Below, one piece after another: positions 51,517 through 59,674 of a stretch of DNA of 64,000 nucleotides. The stretch is from Streptomyces pilosus (GTDB lineage: Bacteria; Actinomycetota; Actinomycetes; Streptomycetales; Streptomycetaceae): the NCBI RefSeq assembly GCF_014649835.1, contig NZ_BMTU01000018.1:1-64000 (forward strand), read 5' to 3'. The notes under the pieces are model-generated. The model was not told the origin of the DNA. It made no database searches and worked only from the letters and a program-made list of their open reading frames with translations. Both the position numbers and the translations under genes were made by a program. The first letter of the stretch is position 1. Each line of letters opens with the position of its first letter.

Positions 51517-52376
51517 GGACCTCTTCCGGGCGGCCCGAGGGCGGGCAGGGGACGCAGGACCCGGCCCCCACCGACGGGCACGACGGACCGTCCGACGACG
51601 GCACCGGCGCCGCTCCCCCGCCCACGGCTGCGCGCCGCCCCCGGGTGACCTGGCGGAAGCTGACGTTCCTGCCGGCGGCGCTGATCGCGGTGCTGCTCGC
51701 GACCTGGCTGTGGTTCGAGCAGGCGGACCTCGACGCGCTCACCCGGAACGCGCTGTCGGACGGGCAGGTGTCCAAGGCGCTGTGGCAGCACATCGAACTC
51801 ACCGCGATCTCCACGTTCTTCGTGCTGATCATCGCGATCCCGCTGGGCATCCTGCTGACCCGGCCGAGGTTCCGCAGGGCCGCCCCGGCCGCGATGGCGC
51901 TCGCCAACATGGGCCAGGCGACCCCGGCGATCGGTCTGCTGGCGCTGCTGGTGATCTGGCTGGGCATCGGCCGCCGGGCCGCCCTGATCGGCATCATCGC
52001 CTACGCCGTGCTGCCGGTGCTGTCCAACACGATCGCCGGTCTGAAGGCCAACGACCCGACGCTGCTGGAGGCGGCGCGCGGCATCGGCATGTCCCCGCTG
52101 GGCGTGCTCACGCGGGTGGAACTGCCGCTGGCCGTGCCGCTCATCCTCGCGGGGGTGCGGACGGCGCTCGTCCTGAACGTCGGCACGGCCACGCTCGCCA
52201 CGTTCGGCGGCGGCGGCGGGCTCGGGGTGCTGATCACCACCGGGATCACCAGTCAGCGGATGCCGGTGCTGGTGGTGGGCTCGATCCTCACCGTGGCGCT
52301 CGCGCTGCTGGTGGACTGGCTGGCCTCGCTGGCGGAACTGCTGCTGCGGCCGCGGGGTCTGGAGGCGGGCCCATGA
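51513..52376 (+). CDS. Osmoprotectant ABC transporter permease, second (OpuCD type)
   Basis: A 287-residue permease. A polar ~50-residue N-terminus rich in Pro, Asp and Gly precedes the first helix (LTFLPAALIAVLLATWLWF). The coupling loop is ARGIGMSPLGVLTRVELPLAVPLILAGVR, matching the partner permease. GTG 51513 overlaps the ATPase stop (GTGA) and GGGGAGG lies upstream, indicating translational coupling. Confidence 0.93.
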   Translation: MRTSSGRPEGGQGTQDPAPTDGHDGPSDDGTGAAPPPTAARRPRVTWRKLTFLPAALIAVLLATWLWFEQADLDALTRNALSDGQVSKALWQHIELTAISTFFVLIIAIPLGILLTRPRFRRAAPAAMALANMGQATPAIGLLALLVIWLGIGRRAALIGIIAYAVLPVLSNTIAGLKANDPTLLEAARGIGMSPLGVLTRVELPLAVPLILAGVRTALVLNVGTATLATFGGGGGLGVLITTGITSQRMPVLVVGSILTVALALLVDWLASLAELLLRPRGLEAGP

Positions 52377-53350
52377 GACGCGCGCGTACCGCTGTCCGCC
52401 TGTTCCTGGCCGGGGTGCTGCTGGCGGTGGCCCCGGCGTGCGGGCTGACCAGTGGCTCGCCGATGGTCGACGACGTGGAACCGGGTTCGGTCGGCGCGGG
52501 CAGGCCGCTGGAGGGCGCGAAGCTCACCGTCACCTCCAAGGAGTTCACCGAGCAGCTGATCCTGGGCGCGATCATGGGCATCGCCTTCCAGGCGGCCGGC
52601 GCGGAGGTGATCGACCGGACCGGCATCCAGGGGTCGGTGGGCTCGCGGGAGGCCGTCGTCAACGGCGACGCGGACGCCGGGTTCGAGTACACGGGCACCG
52701 CGTGGATCACGTACCAGGGCAACAGCAAGCCGATTCCCGATCCGCGCGAGCAGTGGCTGGCGGTGCGGGACGCGGACGTGAAGGAGGGGGTGACCTGGCT
52801 GGAGCCGTCGGAGCTCAACAACACCTACGCCCTGGCCATGAACCAGGCGAACTTCGAGAAGTACCGCACCCGGACCCTCTCCGACGTGGCCGCGCTGGCG
52901 AAGTCCGACCCGGCCGCGGTGACGCTGTGCGTGGAGGGCGAGTTCGCCAACCGCGCGGACGGCCTGCCGGGCATGGAGAGGACGTACGGCATGGACATCC
53001 CGGCGGGCAACGTCACGCAGATGGACACCGGGATCATCTACACCCAGACCGCGAAGGGCGCCTGCACCTACGGGGAGGTCTTCACCACCGACGGGCGCAT
53101 CAAGTCCATGAACCTGGTGGTGATGGAGGACGACCGGAAGTTCTTCCCCAACTACAACGCGGCACCGACGGTCAACTCCGGCACGTTCGAGAAGTGGCCG
53201 GCCATCGCCGAGGTCCTCGCCCCGGTCACCGAGAGGCTGGACAACGAGGTGGCGCAGACGCTGAACGCCAAGGTGGACGTCGACGGGGAGGACCCGCACC
53301 AGGTGGCGCTGGACTGGATGGTGGCGGAAGGGTTCGTCAAGGAGGGCTAG
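52373..53350 (+). CDS. Osmoprotectant-binding lipoprotein (OpuCC/OpuAC type)
   Basis: A 325-residue substrate-binding protein. Signal with a lipobox-like APAC (Cys23), then KLTVTSKEFTEQLILGAIMGIAFQAAG, GSREAVVNGDADAGFEYTGTAW and ELNNTYALAMN, the ligand-binding landmarks of the glycine betaine/choline QAT family. ATG 52373 overlaps the permease stop (ATGA). It captures solute outside the membrane for the two permeases and ATPase upstream. Confidence 0.94.
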   Translation: MRRARTAVRLFLAGVLLAVAPACGLTSGSPMVDDVEPGSVGAGRPLEGAKLTVTSKEFTEQLILGAIMGIAFQAAGAEVIDRTGIQGSVGSREAVVNGDADAGFEYTGTAWITYQGNSKPIPDPREQWLAVRDADVKEGVTWLEPSELNNTYALAMNQANFEKYRTRTLSDVAALAKSDPAAVTLCVEGEFANRADGLPGMERTYGMDIPAGNVTQMDTGIIYTQTAKGACTYGEVFTTDGRIKSMNLVVMEDDRKFFPNYNAAPTVNSGTFEKWPAIAEVLAPVTERLDNEVAQTLNAKVDVDGEDPHQVALDWMVAEGFVKEG

Positions 53351-53357
53351 CGCCCCC

Positions 53358-54149
53358 CTAGCAGCTCGGGACCTTGCCGGTGCCCTTCTCCAGGTCGGTC
53401 AGTGCCCGCACGGCGCCCTTGAGGGTGGTGACGGGGATCAGGCGCAGGCCCTCGGGGAGTTCCGTCCGGGCGTCGGCGCACTCGGCCTTCGGGACCAGGA
53501 AGACGGTGGCGCCGTCGCGCCTGGCCGCCTGTGTCTTGAGGGGGACGCCGCCGACGGGTCCGACGGTGCCGGCCGCGTCGATCGTGCCGGTGCCGGCGAC
53601 GACCCGGCCGCCGGTGAGGTCGCCGCCGCTGCCGTCGCCGTTCAGCTTGTCGACGATGCCGAGGGAGAACAGCAGGCCGGCGCTCGGGCCGCCGACGTCG
53701 GCGAGCTCCAGGGTGACGTCGATGTTCTCGTCGGCGCGGTCCAGGTAGTCCAGCGCGGCCCGGGTCGCCTCGTCCTGGGACTCCTCCATCTGCTTCTCGT
53801 TGTACCGCTCGATCTCCTCGACGTCGCCGCCGCTGGGGTAGACCGCGTCGCGGGGCATGACCGCGCGGTCGGTGCTGAACCAGCTGTCGATCACGTCCGG
53901 GAGGCCGACGCGGGTGTCCGGGGAGGTCGCCTCGATGGTCGTCATCCGCAGCTGTCCGCTGGTCTCCCGCACGGGTGCGCCGGAGATGGTGATGACCTGC
54001 GTCCCCTTGTTCTCGCCGAGCACGTCCGCGGTCATGCCGGGCTGCGCCACGGAGAAGGGCAGCGGCGCGAAGGCGGCGGTGGCCAGCAGGGCCGCTGCGG
54101 GCACGGCGAGACCGGCCAGTTTCTGGGGACGCGTGAGGCGGGAGAGCAC
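53358..54149 (-). CDS. Secreted Lon-domain (S16) protease, YlbL-like without PDZ
   Basis: A 263-residue protein. An N-terminal hydrophobic segment (LAGLAVPAAALLATAAFAPLPF) is a signal or anchor; the rest carries an S16 catalytic core, ADVGGPSAGLLFSLGIVDKL with the likely nucleophile Ser, and VGPVGGVPLKTQAARRDGATVFLVP with the catalytic Lys. The PDZ domain common in YlbL/Sdp-like proteins is not seen. GTG 54149 assumed. It is convergent with the osmoprotectant operon, with only 7 bp between the stops. Confidence 0.87.
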   Translation of the reverse strand: MLSRLTRPQKLAGLAVPAAALLATAAFAPLPFSVAQPGMTADVLGENKGTQVITISGAPVRETSGQLRMTTIEATSPDTRVGLPDVIDSWFSTDRAVMPRDAVYPSGGDVEEIERYNEKQMEESQDEATRAALDYLDRADENIDVTLELADVGGPSAGLLFSLGIVDKLNGDGSGGDLTGGRVVAGTGTIDAAGTVGPVGGVPLKTQAARRDGATVFLVPKAECADARTELPEGLRLIPVTTLKGAVRALTDLEKGTGKVPSC

Positions 54150-54202
54150 GACGTCATGGTAGCCGCGGGCGGTCGCGGCACGACGGGCCGCGGTCCGCCG
54201 GG

Positions 54203-54844
54203 TCAGCGCAGGGCCTCGGCGACCTCACGCGCCGCGTCCATCACGCGCGCCCCCACCCGCTCCGGCACCACCTCGGCCAGCATGACGACGCCCACGCTGC
54301 CCTCGACTCCGGTCACCCCCAGCAGCGGCGCGGCCGCCCCGCACGCGCCCGCCTCCAGCTCGCCGTGGGTCAGCGTGTACCCGGGGTCGTCCGCCGCCTG
54401 CTGCCGGGCGGACAGGATCGCCTTCCCGGCGGCCCCCCGCTCCAGCGGATGCCGGAAGCCCGCCCGGTAGGCCACGTGGTAGTCCGTCCAGGACGGCTCC
54501 ACGACCGCCACGGCCAGCGCCTCCGCGCCGTCCACCAGCGTCAGGTGCGCGGTCGCGCCGATGTCCTCCGCCAGCGAGCGCAGCGCCGGCATCGCGGCCT
54601 CCCGCACCAGCGGGTGGACCTGCCGTCCGAGCCTGAGCACCCCGAGTCCGACCCGGGCCCGGCCGCCCAGGTCGCGGCGGACCAGGGCGTGCTGCTCCAG
54701 CGTGGCGAGCAACCGGTACACGACGGTACGGTTCACGCCCAGCTTGTGGGACAGCTCCGTGACGGTCAGCCCGTGGTCCGTGTCGGCGAGCAGCTTGAGG
54801 ACACGCAGTCCCCTGTCGAGCGTCTGAGAGGTCTCCGCGGTCAC
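54203..54844 (-). CDS. IclR-family regulator
   Basis: A 213-residue protein. TLDRGLRVLKLLADTDHGLTVTELSHKLGVNRTVVYRLLATLEQHALV is the IclR winged helix; the effector domain follows with HVAYRAGFRHPLERGAAGKAIL. GTG 54844 is chosen since GAAGGAG lies 8 nt upstream. No obvious target is divergent. The ~280-bp upstream gap (54845-55124) contains only GAACC-GGAAGT-GGTTC at 55082-55097, closer to the helicase gene end. Confidence 0.92.
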   Translation of the reverse strand: MTAETSQTLDRGLRVLKLLADTDHGLTVTELSHKLGVNRTVVYRLLATLEQHALVRRDLGGRARVGLGVLRLGRQVHPLVREAAMPALRSLAEDIGATAHLTLVDGAEALAVAVVEPSWTDYHVAYRAGFRHPLERGAAGKAILSARQQAADDPGYTLTHGELEAGACGAAAPLLGVTGVEGSVGVVMLAEVVPERVGARVMDAAREVAEALR

Positions 54845-55124
54845 GACGCCCACTCCTTCAGTGGTGAGGTCGGCGGTCCTCTCGCGGCGGATGCGTCACC
54901 GAGTCCCGTCGGTCACGCGCGTCAGAGGCCGCCGATCGGCCGGCGGCCCGGTGGTGTCCCCCGGGCACGGTCGCTTCACGGCTGCGCTCCGCGGCGGCGC
55001 TGCCACGGGGCGTGTGCGTTGCGGGGACAGTAGCGAGCCGGTCCGGTGAGCGGAAGTCTCCGTCCAGAATCCGGGCACCCCGAACCGGAAGTGGTTCCGT
55101 TTGTCCTCATACGTCCGTGCGGGG

Positions 55125-56957
55125 TCATCGCATGCGCGTGGCCCACTCCTGCACCTTTTCGATCCGCTGACGCAGCTGTCCCGGGGTGGCCTCGGCGGAC
55201 GGCGGGCCGCCGCAGACCCGGCGCAGCTCGGTGTGGATGACGCCGTGCGGCTTGCCGCTCTGGTGGACGTAGGCGCCGACGAGACTGTTGAGCCGCTTGC
55301 GCAGCTCCATCATCTCCTTGTGGGAGACCACCGGGCGCCGCTCGGCGGGCATCTCCAGCAGGTCCGCCTCCTCGGCGGGCTTCTTGCGGCTGTGCGCGAT
55401 CTGCCGGGCCTGCCGCTTCTGCAGCAGCAGCTGCACCTGGTCGGGTTCGAGGAGTCCGGGGATGCCGAGGTAGTCCTGCTCCTCCTCGCTGCCGGGGTGG
55501 GCCTGCATGCCGAACTCGGCGCCGTTGTACATCACCCGGTCGAAGACGGCGTCGGACTCCAGCGCCTCGAAGGGCAGCATGTCCTGCTCGCCGGTGTCCT
55601 CGTCCTGCTCCCGGTTCGCCTCCTCCATCTCCTTCTCGGACTCGGCGTACGGGTCCTCCTCGCCGTCCTTCTTCGGCTTGTCGAGGACGTGGTCGCGCTC
55701 GCGCTCCATCTCGTTGGCGAAGCCGAGCAGGTCCGGGATGGTCGGCAGGAAGACGGACGCGGTCTCGCCGCGCCGCCGGGACCGCACGAAACGGCCGACG
55801 GCCTGGGCGAAGAACAGCGGCGTGGAGATGGTGGTGGCGTACACGCCGACCGCGAGGCGGGGGACGTCGACGCCCTCGGACACCATGCGGACGGCGACCA
55901 TCCAGCGGTCGTCGCTGCCGCTGAAGTCGTCGATCCGTTTGGACGCCCCGGTGTCGTCGGAGAGCACGAGGGTGGCCTTGTCGCCGGTGATGTCTCGGAT
56001 CAGCTTGGCGTAGGCGCGGGCGGACTCCTGGTCGGAGGCGATGACGAGGGCGCCGGCGTCCGGGATGGCCTTGCGGACCTCGGTGAGCCGCTGGTCGGCG
56101 GCGCGCAGCACGGCCGGCATCCATTCGCCGCGCGGATCGAGCGCGGTGCGCCAGGCCTGGCTGACGGCGTCCTTGGTCATGGGCTCGCCGAGACGGGCGG
56201 CGATCTCGTCCCCGGCCTTGGTGCGCCAGCGCATGTTGCCGCTGTACGACATGAAGATGACCGGGCGGACGACGTTGTCGGCGAGGGCGGAGCCGTAGCC
56301 GTAGGTGTAGTCGGCGGACGAGCGCCGGATCCCGTCGCCGCCCTCCTCGTAGGTGACGAAGGGGATGGGGTTGGTGTCGGAACGGAACGGCGTACCGGTC
56401 AGCGCGAGCCGCCGGGTGGCCGGCTCGAACGCCTCCAGGCAGGCCTCGCCCCAGGACTTGGAGTCACCGGCGTGGTGGATCTCGTCGAGGATGACGAGGG
56501 TCTTGCGCTGCTCGACCCGGTTGCGGTGCAGCATGGGGCGCACGCCGACACCGGCGTAGGTGACGGCGACCCCGTCGTAGTCCTTGCCGAGCGGGCCCGC
56601 GCTGTACTCGGGGTCGAGCTTGATGCCTATCCGCGCGGCGGCCTCGGCCCACTGCTTCTTCAGGTGCTCGGTGGGCGCGACGACGGTGACCTGCTGCACG
56701 ACGTGGTGGTGCAGCAGCCAGGACGCCAGCGTCAGCGCGAAGGTCGTCTTGCCTGCGCCGGGCGTGGCCACCGCCAGGAAGTCCCGGGGCTGGGCCTGGA
56801 TGTACTTGTCCATCGCCCCCTGCTGCCAGGCCCGCAGCTTCCCGGCGGTACCCCAGGGGGCCCGCCCGGGAAAGGCCGGGGACAGGTGGTGCGAGTGGGA
56901 CGCGGTGCCGGCGGTGGTAGTCACGATCTCCGTCGGGGTGGCTCGGGTGCGGCGCAT
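55125..56957 (-). CDS. Superfamily 2 DEAD/DEAH-type helicase
   Basis: A 610-residue helicase. Motif I is VATPGAGKTTFAL, motif II LVILDEIHHAGDS (DEIH), motif III LALTGTPFRSD, motif VI QAVGRFVRSRRRG, with motif V near VSEGVDVPRLAVGVY. An acidic insert (EEDPYAESEKEMEEANREQDEDTGEQ) and a C-terminal basic region follow. It resembles the DNA-repair-like UvrB/RAD25 helicases of actinobacteria rather than RNA helicases. ATG 56957 is taken; GTG 56924 is possible. Single gene. Confidence 0.92.
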   Translation of the reverse strand: MRRTRATPTEIVTTTAGTASHSHHLSPAFPGRAPWGTAGKLRAWQQGAMDKYIQAQPRDFLAVATPGAGKTTFALTLASWLLHHHVVQQVTVVAPTEHLKKQWAEAAARIGIKLDPEYSAGPLGKDYDGVAVTYAGVGVRPMLHRNRVEQRKTLVILDEIHHAGDSKSWGEACLEAFEPATRRLALTGTPFRSDTNPIPFVTYEEGGDGIRRSSADYTYGYGSALADNVVRPVIFMSYSGNMRWRTKAGDEIAARLGEPMTKDAVSQAWRTALDPRGEWMPAVLRAADQRLTEVRKAIPDAGALVIASDQESARAYAKLIRDITGDKATLVLSDDTGASKRIDDFSGSDDRWMVAVRMVSEGVDVPRLAVGVYATTISTPLFFAQAVGRFVRSRRRGETASVFLPTIPDLLGFANEMERERDHVLDKPKKDGEEDPYAESEKEMEEANREQDEDTGEQDMLPFEALESDAVFDRVMYNGAEFGMQAHPGSEEEQDYLGIPGLLEPDQVQLLLQKRQARQIAHSRKKPAEEADLLEMPAERRPVVSHKEMMELRKRLNSLVGAYVHQSGKPHGVIHTELRRVCGGPPSAEATPGQLRQRIEKVQEWATRMR

Positions 56958-57044
56958 CGGCGCATGACGACCGGGCCACCCTACCGATGGCCCGGTCGCG
57001 GCGGCGCCGGTACCGGGCCGCGACCGGCCGGGGTGGGACTCAAG

Positions 57045-57434
57045 TCACACCCCTTGTTCGGCCAGGTCCCTCAACGCCTCGGAGATGGCCTTGACCTCGT
57101 CCAGGCTGCCGGTCGCCACGGCGATGACCAGCCGTTCCGCCGCGTCGATGTCGGGGCGCAACTGCACTTCGTTCAGTGCCAGGAAGACGACACAAGACAC
57201 CCATGCCGTGCGCTTGTTCCCGTCGACGAACGGATGGTTGATGACGAGGGACTGCAGGAGTGCCGCCGCCTTGTCGAACAGGTCGGCGTACGCCTCCTGC
57301 CCGAACATCGATGCCGAGGGGCGATGAACGGCCGACTCGAGCAGCCCGGCATCGCGCACGGCGATCCGCTGGTCGTCGACGGCGTCCTCGGCAATGGCCA
57401 GAACATCCTCGGCCGCCAGATAGACGTACGTCAC
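57045..57434 (-). CDS. doc: Doc-type toxin (Fic fold)
   Basis: A 129-residue Fic-fold protein with the Doc active-site motif HPFVDGNKRTA (His67). Doc toxins phosphorylate elongation factor Tu and stop translation. GTG 57434 overlaps the upstream antitoxin gene by 4 bp (GTGA). Antitoxin first, toxin second, is the normal order. Length and motif are intact, so the toxin is probably functional. Confidence 0.94.
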   Translation of the reverse strand: MTYVYLAAEDVLAIAEDAVDDQRIAVRDAGLLESAVHRPSASMFGQEAYADLFDKAAALLQSLVINHPFVDGNKRTAWVSCVVFLALNEVQLRPDIDAAERLVIAVATGSLDEVKAISEALRDLAEQGV

Positions 57435-57631
57435 TTGAGCCGCTCCAGCAGTTCGGCCCACTTGGCAGTCTGCTCCTTGGCCGCCTTCCGGACCAGCGTC
57501 TGGTGCGCGGTCCGGGCCAGGTAGTCATCCACAGCGCGCAGCAGTATCGCGTGCATGCTGACCCCCTCCTCCTCGGCGCGCAGCTTGAGAGCTTCCGTCT
57601 GGTCGTCACGGAGACGCAGGTTCATAGCCAT
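57431..57631 (-). CDS. Ribbon-helix-helix antitoxin paired with Doc
   Basis: A 66-residue protein: MNLRLRDDQTEALKLRAEEEGVSMHAILLRAVDDYLA reads as a ribbon-helix-helix DNA-binding domain, followed by a charged helix likely to bind and neutralise the toxin. ATG 57631 or 57625. A symmetric GTACCACT element just upstream is probably its operator. Confidence 0.9.
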   Translation of the reverse strand: MAMNLRLRDDQTEALKLRAEEEGVSMHAILLRAVDDYLARTAHQTLVRKAAKEQTAKWAELLERLK

Positions 57632-57641
57632 ACCAAAACGG

Positions 57642-57669
57642 TACCACTCAATGACCCCAAAGTGGTACT
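57642..57669. promoter_or_regulatory. Operator-like inverted repeat of the toxin-antitoxin operon
   Basis: GTACCACT (57642-57649) and AGTGGTAC (57662-57669) form a perfect 8-bp inverted repeat with a 12-nt spacer, 10 bp upstream of the antitoxin start. A further ACCAAAACGGT lies between. The right arm overlaps the stop codon region of the neighbouring MFS gene, which is on the same strand. Confidence 0.7.
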
Positions 57670-59125
57670 ACTTGGCGGCTCGCACCCGCGTCGCCACCCA
57701 CACCCCCGCCAGGGCCACCGCCGCCATCGGCAGGAAGACGGCGACGAAGGCGGCCGGGTGGGAGCCGGTGGTCTCCGTGGCCGCGTGGCTGACCGTGCCG
57801 CCGCCGAGGGCCGCGAAGGCGGCGCCGCCCGCGGCGAGGAGGACGACGTTGGAGAGGCCGTCGGAGATCTGGAGGGCGGCGGAGTTGGTGCCGGCCTCGG
57901 CGGGGGCGGAGAGCTGGAGCAGCAGGACGCTGGTGGAGGAGATCACCAGGCCCATGCCGAGACAGCCGAAGGCCCAGGCGACCGCCGGCGTCCAGGCGGG
58001 CACCGCCTCGATCAGCACGGTCGGGACCGCCGCGATGCTCGCCGCCACCAGGAGCATGCCGAGGGCCATCAGACGCTCCCGGTACGGCTCCAGCCGGGGC
58101 CGGGACTGGATCCAGGAACCCAGCGCCCAGGTGCCGCCGCCCGCCGCGAGGGAGAAGCCGGCCATCGTCGGACTGAGGCCCCGCTGGGTGACCAGCATCA
58201 GCGGGACGAAGGACTCCGCCGCGATGAAGGAGCCGGCGGCCACACCGCGCAGCAGCACCACCGAGGGCAGACCGCGCGCCGCACGGTAGGTGCCGCGCGG
58301 GAGCAGGCCCAGCACGGCGGGGACGAGCAGGGCCGCGCCCAGCGCGCCCGGCAGGAGGGACAGCCAGCGCAGGTCCTGGGCGGCGTACTGGAGGAGCCCG
58401 GCGCCGAAGGAGATCGCCAGGGCCAGCCGGATGCGGCGGCCGTCGAAGGAGGCCGGGGCGTCGGTGCCCTCACCCACCGGGCCGGAGGCGAGGCGCCGTA
58501 TCCGGGGCAGGGCGAGCGCCAGCGGGAACACCACGAGGACCGGTATGCCGAGGAACACCCAGCGCCAGCCGATGTGCTCCGTCACGGCGCCGGAGGCCAG
58601 GGGGCCGACGATGGACGGGACGACCCAGCTCGCCGCGAACGCTGCCATGATCGCCGGGCGCAGCCGTTCCGGGTAGGCGCGTCCGACGATGACGTACAGC
58701 GCGACGATCACCAGACCGCCGCCGAGTCCCTGCACGGCCCGCCCCAGGATGAACAGCCACATCGCCCCGGCCGTCCCGGCGAGCAGCAGACCGACCGCGA
58801 AGGAGGAGATGCCCCAGGCCAGCGGGGCCAGCGGGCCGCGGCGGTCGGACCACTGGCCGGACAGCACCATGCCGAACAGGCTCGTGGTGAAGTAACCGGA
58901 GAACGCGAACGCGTACAGCGACACCCCGTTCAGCTCGCGCGCCGCGACCGGCATCGCCGTACCCACCGCCGTCGCCTCGAAGGCGATCAGCAGGACCACG
59001 GAGACGACCCCGATGCTCAGCGCCCGGTAGGGGCGGCTCAGCACGGTGTCGTCGGGGGCGGGGGCCGGTACGGGGGCGTCGGCGGGCTCGGCGACATCGG
59101 TGTCACGCGGGTTCGGGGCGGTCAT
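57668..59125 (-). CDS. MFS efflux transporter (DHA type)
   Basis: A 485-residue, 12-14-helix carrier. A Pro/Ala-rich N-terminus precedes RALSIGVVSVVLLIAFEATAVGTAMPVAARELNG, typical of DHA2-like drug exporters, with SGQWSDRRGPLAPLAWG after helix 2, RAVQGLGGGLVIVALYVIVGRAYPERLRP (motif B/C region) and GWRWVFLGIPVL. Likely proton-driven export of small molecules. ATG 59125 fits the family start; the upstream frame extension is rejected. Confidence 0.9.
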   Translation of the reverse strand: MTAPNPRDTDVAEPADAPVPAPAPDDTVLSRPYRALSIGVVSVVLLIAFEATAVGTAMPVAARELNGVSLYAFAFSGYFTTSLFGMVLSGQWSDRRGPLAPLAWGISSFAVGLLLAGTAGAMWLFILGRAVQGLGGGLVIVALYVIVGRAYPERLRPAIMAAFAASWVVPSIVGPLASGAVTEHIGWRWVFLGIPVLVVFPLALALPRIRRLASGPVGEGTDAPASFDGRRIRLALAISFGAGLLQYAAQDLRWLSLLPGALGAALLVPAVLGLLPRGTYRAARGLPSVVLLRGVAAGSFIAAESFVPLMLVTQRGLSPTMAGFSLAAGGGTWALGSWIQSRPRLEPYRERLMALGMLLVAASIAAVPTVLIEAVPAWTPAVAWAFGCLGMGLVISSTSVLLLQLSAPAEAGTNSAALQISDGLSNVVLLAAGGAAFAALGGGTVSHAATETTGSHPAAFVAVFLPMAAVALAGVWVATRVRAAK

Positions 59126-59345
59126 GACCGCCAGAGTAAGGTGCACGGTCCGCTTTGACGCCTGTCGGGGGTCGGGACCGGTACCGGGACCTTGGTCGTA
59201 GGACCGGAAGCACCCGTTCATGAACGGCGTGTGGCAGTCCCGTTGCGGCACCCGGTTCTCCCTTGAGCACCACTTCCGGCCCGCCGTACGGTCGTCACAC
59301 CGGTTCGGAACGGCGGGGCGCCGCAAGGCGCTCCGCTTCCGACAC

Positions 59346-59417
59346 GGCCGTGTGCCCGAGTGGCCCAGGGACTCGCCTGCAAAGCGAGGTACGCGGGTTC
59401 AATTCCCGCCACGGCCT
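59346..59417 (+). tRNA. tRNA-Cys (anticodon GCA)
   Basis: Acceptor GGCCGTG (59346-59352) pairs with CACGGCC (59410-59416), discriminator T as in cysteine tRNAs. The D stem is CCC/GGG. Anticodon arm CTCGC-CTGCAAA-GCGAG, anticodon GCA. T arm GCGGG-TTCAATT-CCCGC. CCA not encoded. A 72-nt normal cloverleaf. Confidence 0.95.
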
Positions 59418-59423
59418 CCCGAC

Positions 59424-59454
59424 AGGGCGGGACGCTCCCGGAGCGTCCCGCCCT
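59424..59454 (+). terminator. Terminator after tRNA-Cys
   Basis: AGGGCGGGACGCTCC and GGAGCGTCCCGCCCT form a near-continuous 15-bp stem 7 bp after the tRNA. Confidence 0.9.
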
Positions 59455-59479
59455 TCACGCGCCACAGCCCGGCGCTCAC

Positions 59480-59577
59480 CGCCGTGTGCCCGAGCGGCCC
59501 AGGGACTCGCCTGCGCCGCATCCATCAGCGAGCTCCGCTCGCGGGGAGGTACGCGGGTTCAATTCCCGCCACGGCCT
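59480..59577 (+). pseudogene. Aberrant tRNA-Cys copy with enlarged anticodon/variable region
   Basis: A second copy of the tRNA-Cys begins 62 bp after the first. Identical D region, 5' half to CTCGCCTGC and the 3' half from GAGGTACGCGGG on, but AAAGC is replaced by about 31 nt. It can refold as CTCGC, a 17-nt loop, GCGAG, then CTCC-GCTCGCG-GGGAG as a long variable arm. The first acceptor pair is C-C instead of G-C. It is 98 nt. Most likely a decayed or disrupted copy rather than a functional tRNA. Confidence 0.7.
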
Positions 59578-59583
59578 CCCCCC

Positions 59584-59615
59584 AGGGCGGGACGCTCCCC
59601 GGAGCGTCCCGCCCT
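59584..59615 (+). terminator. Duplicated terminator after the aberrant tRNA-Cys
   Basis: The same AGGGCGGGACGCTCC stem recurs at 59584-59598 and 59601-59615, so the tandem duplication includes the terminator. Confidence 0.88.
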
Positions 59616-59674
59616 TCTCGTGTCCTGCGCAGGGGGACGGTGGGGCGCTCCTGGAGCGGGCCGCTCCTGTCGCG

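Noticed and set aside
59480..59577. A tRNA-Cys with a spliced intron
   Set aside because: Removing any single block after the anticodon does not restore a GCGAG 3' stem arm in place, and no group I intron core fits in about 30 nt.
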